DNA of 52,113 nucleotides from SZUA-87 sp041687805 (GTDB taxonomy: Bacteria > Actinomycetota > Acidimicrobiia > Acidimicrobiales > Aldehydirespiratoraceae), in contig JBDNJK010000094.1 in the NCBI GenBank assembly GCA_041687805.1, positions 1 through 52,113 on the forward strand. The letters run 5' to 3'. The notes beneath the pieces were generated by a model. That model did no database searches and was not told the origin of the DNA. It was given only the letters and a program-made list of their open reading frames with translations. The first letter of the stretch is position 1; the number at the start of each line of letters is the position of its first letter. Positions 1 through 9,700 of this stretch are shown piece by piece. A program made the position numbers and the translations under genes.

Positions 1-1
1 C

Positions 2-115
2 AGGTTCTTGCGGGTCGACGACGCAGTGGTCGCCCTCTCAGCCCGGCTGCCCGAGCTCCCCGGATTCGGTTGTGGCCGCAGTGTATACATGCGATCCCAC
101 TTCCTGCTTCTATGA
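2..115 (+). CDS. C-terminal end of an upstream gene (partial)
   Basis: The frame starting at base 2 is open for 37 codons and ends in TGA at 113-115. Most codons have G or C in the third position, as in the real genes of this window, and the peptide has a protein-like composition (for example LSARLPELPGFGCGRS). The 60-bp repeat array begins at the last codons of this frame. The product cannot be identified from so short a piece, and chance openness in GC-rich DNA is a real alternative. Confidence 0.35.
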   Translation, partial: RFLRVDDAVVALSARLPELPGFGCGRSVYMRSHFLLL

Positions 116-274
116 ACGCCTAGGACCACCACACAGTCCCAAGCAGTCACAGATCGCCATTCCCCGGATCTATGAACGCCTAGGACCACCACACAGTCCC
201 AAGCAGTCACAGATCGCCATTCCCCGGATCTATGAACGCCTAGGACCACCACACAGTCCCAAGCAGTCACAGAT
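111..274. repeat. 60-bp perfect tandem repeat, 2.7 copies
   Basis: Two full identical 60-base units lie at 111-170 and 171-230, followed by a 44-base partial unit at 231-274. Each unit begins tatgaacgcctagg. The copies are identical over their whole length, so there are no repeat-spacer boundaries. The array fills most of the gap between the upstream gene end and the transporter at 301. The unit length is a multiple of three, so one forward frame would encode a repeated 20-residue peptide, but nothing else suggests that frame is translated. Confidence 0.95.
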
Positions 275-300
275 GCAGGGCGGGGCCGTAACCTCCCCGG

Positions 301-1131
301 GTGACTGCCCTGCTCGCCATCCTGTCGGCTCTTGTGATCGGCGGCAGCGACTTCAGTGGCGGCACAGCTACCCGCAGCGATTCCACGTTCAGGGTCACCG
401 TTTGGGCGCAAATGTGGAGTGGGTTGACGGCGCTCGCCCTGGTCGGGTTCGTTTCATCGTCGTCGGTCACCGGTGGCGATATTCTTGCCGGGGCCTTGGC
501 CGGGCTATCAGGCTCCTTCTCCTTCGTGTGTTTCTACGCCGCACTGAGCCGGGGGTCGATGAGCATCGTCGCCCCGACCACGGCTGTCGTTGGCGCCGTC
601 GTACCAGCCCTTGTCGGCATAGCGCGCGGTGAATCGCTGGGGTCCACGACGGCAGTCGGACTTGTGGTAGCGGTCCTCGCAATCGTCGTGGTCACACGAT
701 CGTCCAGTGATGACAGGACAGATTCGCGAGCGATGGCCCTGGCCGTTGTGGCCGGGCTCGGATTCTCGGTGTTCTTCATCGCGCTCGCTGACACTCACGA
801 TGCCGCCGGCCTCTGGCCACTCGTGGTCGCTCGAGCCGTGTCAGTCCCAGCCGTCTCAGTCACAGCGATGATCGCGACCGGATCGCTGATGCCGCGTTCG
901 TCTAAATCTCGTCGGCTTTCAGCCTTCACCGGCATTAGCGAGATGATCGCCAACATTTTGCTCTTGGTGGCGTTGCGACGAGGTCCGCTTGCCGTGGCGT
1001 CAGTATTCGGCTCCTTGTATCCAGTAAGCACCGTGATTTTGGCATGGGCAATACTCCACGAGCGACTGAGCCGGACCCAGGTGATGGGAGTCTGTCTGGC
1101 TACGGCCGCACTCGCGTTGGTGGCGATCTGA
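301..1131 (+). CDS. EamA/DMT-family membrane transporter
   Basis: The 276-residue protein consists of about ten hydrophobic helices separated by short basic turns, typical of the drug/metabolite transporter superfamily with two five-helix EamA repeats. The first half ends near the RSSSDDRTDS linker at about residue 140, and the second repeat ends with an ERLSRTQ...G motif before the last helix, as is usual in EamA proteins. It should act as a secondary exporter or importer of a small metabolite in the inner membrane; the substrate cannot be read from sequence. The GTG start at 301 leads directly into the first helix, and no clear Shine-Dalgarno sequence precedes it. The next gene is convergent, 16 bp away. 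Confidence 0.85.
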   Translation: MTALLAILSALVIGGSDFSGGTATRSDSTFRVTVWAQMWSGLTALALVGFVSSSSVTGGDILAGALAGLSGSFSFVCFYAALSRGSMSIVAPTTAVVGAVVPALVGIARGESLGSTTAVGLVVAVLAIVVVTRSSSDDRTDSRAMALAVVAGLGFSVFFIALADTHDAAGLWPLVVARAVSVPAVSVTAMIATGSLMPRSSKSRRLSAFTGISEMIANILLLVALRRGPLAVASVFGSLYPVSTVILAWAILHERLSRTQVMGVCLATAALALVAI

Positions 1132-1147
1132 GGCCCAATCCGCCAAG

Positions 1148-1789
1148 TCACATCCGATCGAGAAGATCCCGCTTCTTGGCCTCGAACTCCGCATCGGTGA
1201 GCACACCCTGGCGGCGGAGATCATCGAGCTGAGCGATCTGATCCGGAATCGATGCAGGCGCGGCAGTCGAAGGACCGGAACCGCGAGCGGCCTGACCCAT
1301 GCGCTGCATCTTTCGGTTCTCGAGATTTTCTACCTGACGGTAGATCTCATTTTGAACGAGGTTGGGCTTGCGAATGTCGGAGAACGTCTGGCGCCCACCC
1401 TCCCCTGCTGATTCAATCCCGAGATCGCCGGCACCAATCACTCGCTCAAACAGCGACTGGCTGAAGAAAACCGTGTTAATCCGATCAAGCGGTATCTCGA
1501 TTCCGTGCTTGGTAGCAATGCCCCGACGAGAAATGACCCGCTCCGACGTCACGACGAAGTTGGTGGTAGTCCATTTGAGATAGTGAACTCCGAACCATGC
1601 CAAGGCAACCAGAACCAGCAACCCGATGAATACGTCGATGGCTTGATACCAGTCGGTGGCGAGAGCCGCAATGCCCAACACGACCGCCAGCGAGAGCAAG
1701 GCGCCAGAAGGTGCGAGAAACCACCAGTGTGGTCTCAGATCGAGCACGAGGTCTTCGTCATTGGTCAGGAGGTTGGAAGGATACGGCAT
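1148..1789 (-). CDS. PH-domain membrane protein with C-terminal SHOCT domain
   Basis: The 213-residue product has a cytoplasmic N-terminus, two adjacent membrane helices at about residues 25-65, then a bacterial PH-like (YdbS/YokE-type) domain around VVTSERVISRRGI and IPLDRINTVFF. The C-terminal 30 residues (IAQLDDLRRQGVLTDAEFEA) are a SHOCT domain, a short oligomerisation segment. Such proteins are membrane-associated with no defined reaction. The frame stays open upstream to 2065, but ATG at 1789 is chosen because the longer version would overlap the divergent helicase start by about 200 bases and its extra residues do not resemble the family. Confidence 0.8.
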   Translation of the reverse strand: MPYPSNLLTNDEDLVLDLRPHWWFLAPSGALLSLAVVLGIAALATDWYQAIDVFIGLLVLVALAWFGVHYLKWTTTNFVVTSERVISRRGIATKHGIEIPLDRINTVFFSQSLFERVIGAGDLGIESAGEGGRQTFSDIRKPNLVQNEIYRQVENLENRKMQRMGQAARGSGPSTAAPASIPDQIAQLDDLRRQGVLTDAEFEAKKRDLLDRM

Positions 1790-1856
1790 TCGGGAATCGT
1801 AGACCGGAGAACGCCAACCGTTCTCTTCGTGCGCGATCTGTCGAGTCGGTAGGGTC

Positions 1857-3821
1857 ATGGCCGTGCAACTGCGCCCGGACGACCCCGACGGATTGCTCGC
1901 CGGCCTCACAAGTGAGCAGCGCGATGCCGTGTGCACCAAGGCATCGCCGTTGTGCATCATCGCGGGAGCCGGATCAGGGAAAACAAGGGTGCTCACCAGC
2001 CGCATCGCGTGGCAGGCATCAACTGGCCTCATCGACCCGAGACGGGTTCTGGCCGTGACATTCACTCGGAAAGCCGCTCACGAACTTCGCCGACGGACCC
2101 ACCGTCTTGGCATACGCGACGACATTGCCGCCGGCACGTTTCACTCCGCTGCACTCGCGATCCTGAGGAACCATTGGGAAGCCAACAGGCGGAAACCACC
2201 CGAGTTGATCACCAGCCGTAGGGCGTTTCTGGCACGCAACAACTCGAAACTCGACCGATCTACGGTGGCCGACCTCGATAGTGAGATCGGTTGGGCAAGG
2301 GCCCGACTCCTTACGCCGGAGCAGTACCCCGATGTCGCCGCAAAAGCCTGGCGCCGGCCATCACGCGGACGTGAGTTCGTGGCCGAGCGATACGCCGAAT
2401 ATGAAGCAGACAAACGCAAGCGGAGAGTGCTCGACTTCGACGACTTGTTGGCTCTTTGTCACACCACGATGATGCGCGACGAAAAGTTCGCTGACGCCCA
2501 ACGGTGGCGACATCGTCACCTGTTCGTCGACGAGTTCCAAGACGTCAACCCGTTGCAGTTCGCGCTACTGAAGTCATGGCTCGGCGAGTCCTCGACACTC
2601 ACTGTCGTCGGCGACCCCAACCAAGCCATTTACGGGTGGAACGGTGCCGACCCCGACTTCATCCGCGAGGTCGACCGTCATCTTCCCGGGTCATCGATTG
2701 TCCACCTCCACACAAATTTCCGGTCCACTCCAGAAATTTTGAACGCTGCCGGCCGGGTGCTCGACCATGAGCCCCAGCCCGCGGTCAAGCCCTCTGGGCA
2801 CCAACCCACAGTGACCGTGCTCGAGGCAGATGAGGAAGCGACCGCGATCGCACGAGCTGTCCGGTCACGGCATCGCCCCGGCGGAAGATGGAGCCGCCAG
2901 GCAGTACTTGCCAGGACCAACACCCAACTCTTGTCGATAGGCCGCGCCCTTGAGCGGTCGGGAATCCCGATTCGCAGTCGTGGCGACGCCGCCCTCTCGC
3001 GGCGAGTCGAGATCACCGACCTGGTCGAATCATGGAACCCAAAGGCGCCGTTGGCCTCGGTGCTGGCCGACGAGTCGGCCGAATTGAAGTTCACGGGCGA
3101 AAGCGAACGGGGCCTGATGATCGAGATGTTTCTCGATCTCGCTCGATCACATGTTGCACTCGACCCTTCGTCCACGGTACGCGATTTCATGACGAGTCTC
3201 GGCACCGACGATCAGTCGTTCCGCAGCGGCGATGCCGTCGATCTGGCCACATTCCATTCTGCGAAGGGACTGGAATGGCCGGTGGTTCACATCATCGGCA
3301 TGGAGATCGGCTACGTGCCGATTGCGTTCGCTCGATCCCGGGAATCTCTCGAAGAGGAACGACGTCTTCTTTATGTCGCGGCCACCCGTGCCGAATCAGA
3401 ACTCCATCTCTACCGGTGTCGTCGCCGGGCACGAGGCAACACCCTCGAGCCCCGCGATGCCTCGCCGTGGCTCGACGCATTCGTGTCAGACACCGACACT
3501 ATTTTCACTTCAATACCAGACATCGACACGATCAGGGCCGGGCTCGCCGCAGCCGATCCGGTTACAGGGCCGCCCGAGCTTCGTATCGTCACCGTGTCAG
3601 CCCCAACAGTTCGTCAGCGCCTGACCGAATGGCGCGACAAGCTGGCGCTGGCCTCCATGGTCGAGCCGAACGCGATCATTTCAGACGATGTGCTCGACCT
3701 GCTGGTGAGTGATCCTCCGGCTGATGTCGAGTCGCTCGGCGAGCCGGAGTTGATGGGCTCGGGACGCGCTCGACGCTGGGGGCAGGTCGTGTTCGATTTG
3801 ATCCACGACCCAGAGTTCTGA
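1857..3821 (+). CDS. uvrD2: UvrD/Rep-family ATP-dependent DNA helicase (UvrD2-like)
   Basis: Superfamily 1A 3'-5' DNA helicase of 654 residues. The N-terminal Q-motif region (TSEQRDAV) is followed by Walker A GAGSGKT, motif Ia (AVTFTRKAA), motif II (FVDEFQDV), motif III (VVGDPNQAIYGWNGA), motif IV (NFRSTPEI), motif V (FHSAKGLEW) and motif VI (YVAATRA). The last 65 residues (LTEWRDKLA to VVFDLIHD) resemble a degenerate HRDC domain, as in mycobacterial UvrD2, and the length is close to that family. It likely unwinds DNA during repair. The ATG at 1857 starts 67 bp from the divergent PH/SHOCT gene, and the 3' end is 4 bp from a convergent antiporter gene. The symbol is assigned by domain layout. 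Confidence 0.9.
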   Translation: MAVQLRPDDPDGLLAGLTSEQRDAVCTKASPLCIIAGAGSGKTRVLTSRIAWQASTGLIDPRRVLAVTFTRKAAHELRRRTHRLGIRDDIAAGTFHSAALAILRNHWEANRRKPPELITSRRAFLARNNSKLDRSTVADLDSEIGWARARLLTPEQYPDVAAKAWRRPSRGREFVAERYAEYEADKRKRRVLDFDDLLALCHTTMMRDEKFADAQRWRHRHLFVDEFQDVNPLQFALLKSWLGESSTLTVVGDPNQAIYGWNGADPDFIREVDRHLPGSSIVHLHTNFRSTPEILNAAGRVLDHEPQPAVKPSGHQPTVTVLEADEEATAIARAVRSRHRPGGRWSRQAVLARTNTQLLSIGRALERSGIPIRSRGDAALSRRVEITDLVESWNPKAPLASVLADESAELKFTGESERGLMIEMFLDLARSHVALDPSSTVRDFMTSLGTDDQSFRSGDAVDLATFHSAKGLEWPVVHIIGMEIGYVPIAFARSRESLEEERRLLYVAATRAESELHLYRCRRRARGNTLEPRDASPWLDAFVSDTDTIFTSIPDIDTIRAGLAAADPVTGPPELRIVTVSAPTVRQRLTEWRDKLALASMVEPNAIISDDVLDLLVSDPPADVESLGEPELMGSGRARRWGQVVFDLIHDPEF

Positions 3822-3825
3822 ACGT

Positions 3826-5952
3826 TTACCTGGGGCGGGCGACCAGCACAACCGTGGCATCGCATTGATCGAGAACCGTCTCGGCGGTATGGCCGATGAA
3901 CGGTCGACCGTCAACGTTCCGCACGCTCGCTCCGAGCACGACCAAATCGGCCCTCTCCGACGCCGCCACCTCAACAAGCGTCTCCCCAATCGAGTCGGAC
4001 TCTCGAACGACCATTCGCGGCTGAAGTCCCATTTCGGAGGCAAGGGCTTCGGCTGGCTTCATGAGCTCATCGATGATGGCGCTGGCGCCAACGTCTCGCT
4101 GACGAGCAAACAACCTCGGCAAATGTGGGCCCTCGGGTCGAGCCACATGAGTGAGGATCGTCTCCGTGCCGAGTTGTGACGAGACACTGAACGCAACCTC
4201 TTGAGCGGACCTCGACGATGCCGTACCCGTGACCGGAACGATCACTCTGGCGAAAGCCGGCGGCAATGGACGGTCGAGCCCTCGTGCCCTCCTGACAATC
4301 AGGAGTGGGATCGGAGAGCGCAAAAGCAATTGATCGACCATCGGCGAATAGAGCTGTCCCTCGTGGCGTTCGGCGACGCCCACCACCAGCACTCCGTAGC
4401 CGAGATGAGACTCGGCGAGAATGCGTTCGGCCACCTCCGTCGGGGCGCCGTGGACTCTTTGTGTCTCGACGCTGCGCTGATCAAGCACGCTGAGGACCAC
4501 ACCGACGTCGGGCCACACGCCGTCTTCGCGCACCGTCACCACAGTGGCCGGCGCTTCGGAGGGCCATGCGAACTGGGCGATCTGGGCAGCCGCTATCGAC
4601 GCCGGGGCGCCTTGCGACGCCAGCAGCAGCCGAGTGGACTTCACCACCAGATTTCGACTGAGAGCTTCCTCCCTTTCGAGTCGCTTTTGCTCGTCGGTTG
4701 AACCCCGCCAGTCACGGACGACCAAGAGAAGGCTCCCGGCTGCGAAGATCGAAGTAGCCAGAGGGACGATCACGATCACCGTGTAGGCAGTCTCAGAAAA
4801 AACTCCGAGAGAAAGCCCAACCGACGCGATCACGATCTCGAGGGCGCCTCTCGCATTGAGGCCAGCCCCGAGGGCAATCGATGCTCTGTTGGACTGGCCG
4901 GCGAGCCTGCCACCCAGATACGCACCAGCGAACTTGGCCGAGATGGCTACCACGATCACCAGTGCCGCCCACCCTTCAGCACTGTGTTGGGACAACAGGC
5001 CAAGATCGACGCGCAGGCCCGCCGTGGCAAAAAAGACCGGAGCGAGAAAGCTCGTGGTCAGGACCTCGATGTAGTGGAGCACCTCGGACTGTTGAAACCG
5101 CGAGCGGTGCAACACCACTCCGGCGACAAAAGCGCCGAGCACGGCCTCGATCCCAAGCGCCTGGGTGGCCACTCCGAATACAAGCATCGTGAAGACGACC
5201 ACCGTCATCGCTCCGCCGATGTTGGAGCCCTCGCGCCGCACGAAACGCAACGACCTGTCGACCACCTTCTGGCCGAGCGTCATGGCAACAAGCAGAAATA
5301 GCGCCAAGCCACCGACAGTCTTCACAATGGCGCCGATCGATACGGCACCCTCCACGGCGAACCCGGAGAACACTGCCAGCATGAGCCAGCCGACGACGTC
5401 GTTGGCCATACCGGCGGCCACAGTGATCTGTCCAAAGTCGCGGCGCATGAGGCCAAGCTCGGACAGGATCTTGGCGATCACAGCCAGCGCCGAAACAGAT
5501 AGTGCCGCGGCTACGAACAGCGCGAAGACCGTTCGATCGCTTTCGGGCCCAATGAACGATTCGGGCAGGGAAAAACCAACGATCAGACCACCAACAAGTG
5601 GCACCACAAGACTGAAGCCGGTGACCAGCGCCGCGGCTCGACCGAGCTTCGATATGAGGTTGAGATCAGTCTCGAATCCGGCTGTGACCAACAGCAGAGC
5701 CACACCAAGCCAGCTGACGGCGAACAAAGCACCCGACGAGATTTCCAGATCGGGCAGAAACCAATGGAACCCTCTGGGCCAGACCCGTCCGAATATCGAC
5801 GGGCCGAGGATGACCCCGGCTGCGAGCTCGCCGATGACAGAGGGCAAATTGATTCGCCGCATCAGCGATCCACAGGTGCGGGCCATCGCCACCAAGACCA
5901 ACAGCTGAGTCCAGAAGATCAACAACTCGTGTTCGGCGAGAGGGGTCAGCAA
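3826..5952 (-). CDS. CPA2-family cation:proton antiporter with C-terminal Usp domains
   Basis: The first 400 residues form a KefB/NhaA-fold Na+/H+ exchanger domain of about twelve membrane helices, with the family's ND pair in AAGMANDVVGW and the LGAFVAGVVL helix. Residues of about 430-708 carry two universal-stress-protein-like domains; the last contains the nucleotide-loop-like segment ADLVVLGASVRNVDGRPFIGHTAE. The protein likely exchanges Na+ or K+ for protons, with the Usp part as a cytoplasmic regulator. The start is TTG at 5952, only 3 bp after the exonuclease III stop, so the two genes are probably cotranscribed and translationally coupled. The exact ion cannot be deduced. Confidence 0.88.
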   Translation of the reverse strand: MLTPLAEHELLIFWTQLLVLVAMARTCGSLMRRINLPSVIGELAAGVILGPSIFGRVWPRGFHWFLPDLEISSGALFAVSWLGVALLLVTAGFETDLNLISKLGRAAALVTGFSLVVPLVGGLIVGFSLPESFIGPESDRTVFALFVAAALSVSALAVIAKILSELGLMRRDFGQITVAAGMANDVVGWLMLAVFSGFAVEGAVSIGAIVKTVGGLALFLLVAMTLGQKVVDRSLRFVRREGSNIGGAMTVVVFTMLVFGVATQALGIEAVLGAFVAGVVLHRSRFQQSEVLHYIEVLTTSFLAPVFFATAGLRVDLGLLSQHSAEGWAALVIVVAISAKFAGAYLGGRLAGQSNRASIALGAGLNARGALEIVIASVGLSLGVFSETAYTVIVIVPLATSIFAAGSLLLVVRDWRGSTDEQKRLEREEALSRNLVVKSTRLLLASQGAPASIAAAQIAQFAWPSEAPATVVTVREDGVWPDVGVVLSVLDQRSVETQRVHGAPTEVAERILAESHLGYGVLVVGVAERHEGQLYSPMVDQLLLRSPIPLLIVRRARGLDRPLPPAFARVIVPVTGTASSRSAQEVAFSVSSQLGTETILTHVARPEGPHLPRLFARQRDVGASAIIDELMKPAEALASEMGLQPRMVVRESDSIGETLVEVAASERADLVVLGASVRNVDGRPFIGHTAETVLDQCDATVVLVARPR

Positions 5953-5955
5953 GCG

Positions 5956-6738
5956 TCAGCGCTCCACGATCATGAACACCGGTGCATGATCGCTGGCCGG
6001 ATCGTCCTTGGGTCCCTTGCGTTCGTTACGGTCGACCAACACCCTTGTTGTGGCTGCGGCCATCGATGACGACACCATCAACAAATCGATCCGCATCCCC
6101 TGCCGCTTGTGGAATGCGCCACCGCGGTAGTCCCACCACGAGAACAGCCCCTCCTCCGGGTGTCGGTCACGAAACACATCGGTGAGTCCCCAGTTGGTCA
6201 ATGCGTCGAGCTTGTCGCGCTCGGCCTTGCTCACATGAGTCGACCCGACAAAACGGCTTGGGTCGTAGACATCAATATTGGTCGGGGCGATGTTGAAGTC
6301 ACCGCATACGACAATGTCGTCGGACGGATCGCAGGTGGTCTCGAGCGTGGCGCTCAATCTGTCCATCCAGCTCAGCTTGTATTGGTAGTGGTCGTGGTCA
6401 AGCGAGCGACCATTGGGCACGTAGCAACAGGCGACCTTGACACCGCCACACGTCGCCCAAGCCAGACGAGCATCAGGGTCGGGGTCTTCGCTCTCGGCAA
6501 ATCCGGCCACTGGATCCTTCAAACCGACCCGGCTGAGGATCGCCACACCGTTCCACCGGCCTTCACCGTTGTGGAACGATTCATATCCGAGGGCCTCGAA
6601 TGCGAGCGCCGGAAACGCCGCATCGGTCATCTTCGTTTCCTGGAGGCAGAGCACGTCTGGTTGGAAATTGGTCAGCCAGCGTTCAACACGCGAAAGGCGT
6701 GCTTTAAGCGAGTTGACGTTCCAAGTGGCCAGGAGCAT
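5956..6738 (-). CDS. xth: Exodeoxyribonuclease III (AP endonuclease family)
   Basis: The 260-residue product matches exonuclease III of the endonuclease/exonuclease/phosphatase fold: WNVNSLKARL at the N-terminus, metal ligand E in CLQETKM, CCYVPNGR, the active-site VCGDFNIAPTNIDV, SWWDYR, RIDLLMVSS and the terminal SDHAPVF. It cleaves at abasic sites and degrades 3' ends during base-excision repair. Start ATG 6738 lies directly before the first conserved strand. It is divergent from kgd (48 bp) and leads a two-gene unit with the antiporter downstream. Confidence 0.95.
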   Translation of the reverse strand: MLLATWNVNSLKARLSRVERWLTNFQPDVLCLQETKMTDAAFPALAFEALGYESFHNGEGRWNGVAILSRVGLKDPVAGFAESEDPDPDARLAWATCGGVKVACCYVPNGRSLDHDHYQYKLSWMDRLSATLETTCDPSDDIVVCGDFNIAPTNIDVYDPSRFVGSTHVSKAERDKLDALTNWGLTDVFRDRHPEEGLFSWWDYRGGAFHKRQGMRIDLLMVSSSMAAATTRVLVDRNERKGPKDDPASDHAPVFMIVER

Positions 6739-6786
6739 CGCCAGAGACTACATCTCACCCGTCACCAGCCTGTGCCTTACAATCCA

Positions 6787-9700
6787 ATGGTGACTGATTC
6801 CAGCGACAACTTCATCGAAGTCGGCCCCAACGCTTGGCTGGTCGACGAGATGCGAGCCCGATGGGAAGTCGACCCGACATCGGTCGACCCTCTGTGGCGT
6901 TCCGAGTTCGAGAGCGCCGGTTCACCCACTTCCCCCGACGCTCGCCCGACCACGATCGACACCAGCGCAACAGTGGTTACGTCACCGCCCCCCAGACCCG
7001 CTGATCCACCTCGTTCGAGTACGCCGCCTGATGCTGTCGTCCGTCCGGCCGCAGCCAAACCGACCCCAGCACCCGACAAGCAGGCGGGTGAGCAAATCCG
7101 TGGTGTTGGCGCACGCATCGTGACCAACATGGAAGCCAGCCTCGGCGTGCCCACGGCCACGGGTTTTCGTGACGTTCCGGCGAAGCTTCTCGAGATCAAC
7201 CGCAAGGTCATCAACGGTTATCTGGGACGCACAAGAGGTGGGAAGGTCTCGTTCACCCACCTGATCGGATACGCAATCGTTCGAGCTATATCCGATGACA
7301 TGCCGACCATGAACAACTCCTTCGCCCGAGGCTCCGAGGGTCAACCGCTGCTCGTTCGCAATGGACACGTCGGTCTCGGGATCGCCGTCGATGTGAAGAA
7401 GGCCGACGGATCTCGAACACTGATGGTTCCGTGCATCCGAGACGCCGACTCGCTCGATTTCAGAAGCTTCCACGACAAATACGAAGACCTCATCACCAAG
7501 GTCCGTGCCGGCAAGGTAAGCCCCGACGATTTCGTCGGCACCACGGTCTCTCTTACCAACCCCGGCACCATCGGCACCCGGCAATCCGTGCCCCGGCTCA
7601 TGCCCGGGCAGGGCCTGATAATCGGCACCGGTTCGATCGCCTATCCAGTCGAATATCAAGCAGCCGATCCAGCGAAACTGGCCGAGATTGGCGTCTCCAA
7701 GGTGATGACGATCAGCTCCACCTACGACCACCGAATCATCCAAGGCGCCGAATCCGGCATGTTTCTGAAGAAGGTCAGCGAGCTGCTGCTCGGCGAGGAC
7801 GCTTTCTACGACCGCATCTTCCAATCTCTGGGAGTGCCCTACGAGGCAGTGAAGTGGCGGCGCGATGTCAACCCCGCGGATCAAGAAAACGGGATGCTGG
7901 AGAAGCAGGCCCAGGTCAACTCTTTGATCAACATGCACAGGGTCCGTGGCCATCTCATCGCCGATCTCGATCCGCTGCGGCTGAACGAACCGCGAATGCA
8001 CGCCGAACTCGACCCAGCCACATACGGCCTCACGATCTGGGACCTCGACCGAGAGTTTCTGACTGGCGGGCACGCCGGCGGCTACGCGCCAGTCGGCGGC
8101 CACCACAAGATGAAGCTTGCTGATTCACTCAGCGTGTTGAGAGACGCCTACTGCCGCACCATCGGCATCGAGTTCATGCACATCCAAGACCCGGTCGAGA
8201 AACGCTGGATCCAGGAAATGGTTGAGGGCGCCGACCATACGATCTCACCCGATGAGCAACGCCACATCCTTCATCGTCTCAACGCAGCGGAAGCGCTTGA
8301 GACATTTCTCGGCACAAAATACGTCGGGCAAAAGCGTTTCGGGCTCGAAGGAGCCGAGAGCACTATTCCGCTTCTCGATGCCCTGCTGGAGGTAGCCGCC
8401 GACTCCGGAATAGTGGAAGTCGTGATGGGCATGGCCCATCGGGGTCGACTCAACGTGCTGGTCAACTTGGTCGGAAAAAAGTACGGGCAGCTATTCAGCG
8501 AATTCGAAGGCAGCATCGACGCGGGCATGACGCAAGGCTCCGGCGATGTGAAATACCACCTCGGGCAACGGGGGGAATTCACGAGCAAAGCCGGCAACAC
8601 GATTCCGGTGGAGTTGGCAGCCAACCCGTCACATCTGGAGGCTGTCGATCCGGTGGTCGTCGGCATGGCAAGAGCCCGCCTTGACGGCATAGATCCAAGC
8701 GACCATCGTCCACCCTTCGCGATTCTTCCCCTTCAGATCCATGGTGATGCCGCATTCGCTGGCCAGGGCGTCGTGGCCGAGACGTTGAATTTCTCACAGG
8801 TCCACGGCTACCGCGTCGGGGGCACCGTTCACCTGATCATCAACAACCAGCTTGGATTCACCACAACTCCAGCCGGCGCTCGAACGGGCGTCTACCCAAC
8901 CGATGTCGCCAAAATGATTCAGGCACCGATCTTCCACGTCAACGGCGACGACCCAGAGGCCTGCGTTCGTGTCGCACGAATGGCGTTTGCATATCGCGAG
9001 CAATTCCACAAGGACGTCGTGATCGACATGTTCTGCTATCGACGTCACGGCCACAACGAAGGCGACGACCCGAGCTACACCCTCCCCGACATGTATCGCC
9101 GTATCGATGCCCGGCCGACCGTGCGCGAGCAATACACCTCTGCACTGGTGAAACGCGGCGACCTCACGCCCGCCCAAGAGGAAGAGTCGCTTGCAGACTT
9201 CAAGGCTCGCCTCCAGTTCGCACTCGACGAGACACGTGAGCATGCACCCGACCCCTCAACCAGAGCGCTCCCTCATTCGCCGGCCACCGGGGTTCTTCCC
9301 CACATTCAGACCTCAATCGATCGAGCTCTTGTCGACCAGATCTACGACGCACTCGGTGATACCCCCGAGGGCTTCACCATCCATCCCAAGCTGGCCCGAC
9401 AGTTCGTCGCCCGCGACAAAATGTTCGAGGGCGGCGAAATCGACTGGGCGCTGGGAGAGGCGATGGCGTTCGGGTCGCTGCTTATTGACGGCACGTCGAT
9501 CAGACTCACCGGCCAGGACTCGAGACGTGGCACTTTCTCCCACCGACACTCCACGCTCGTCGACTACGAGACAAGTCGCGAACACGTGCCTCTGGCCTCC
9601 CTTGCCGGCCCGCAATCCCAGCTCTGGATCTACGATTCGATCCTGTCGGAATATGCCTCTCTCGGCTTCGAATTTGGCTACTCGGTAGCCAATCAAGATG

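Noticed and set aside
111..274. CRISPR array
   Set aside because: Copies are identical over the full 60 bases, leaving no distinct spacers, and no cas genes are near.
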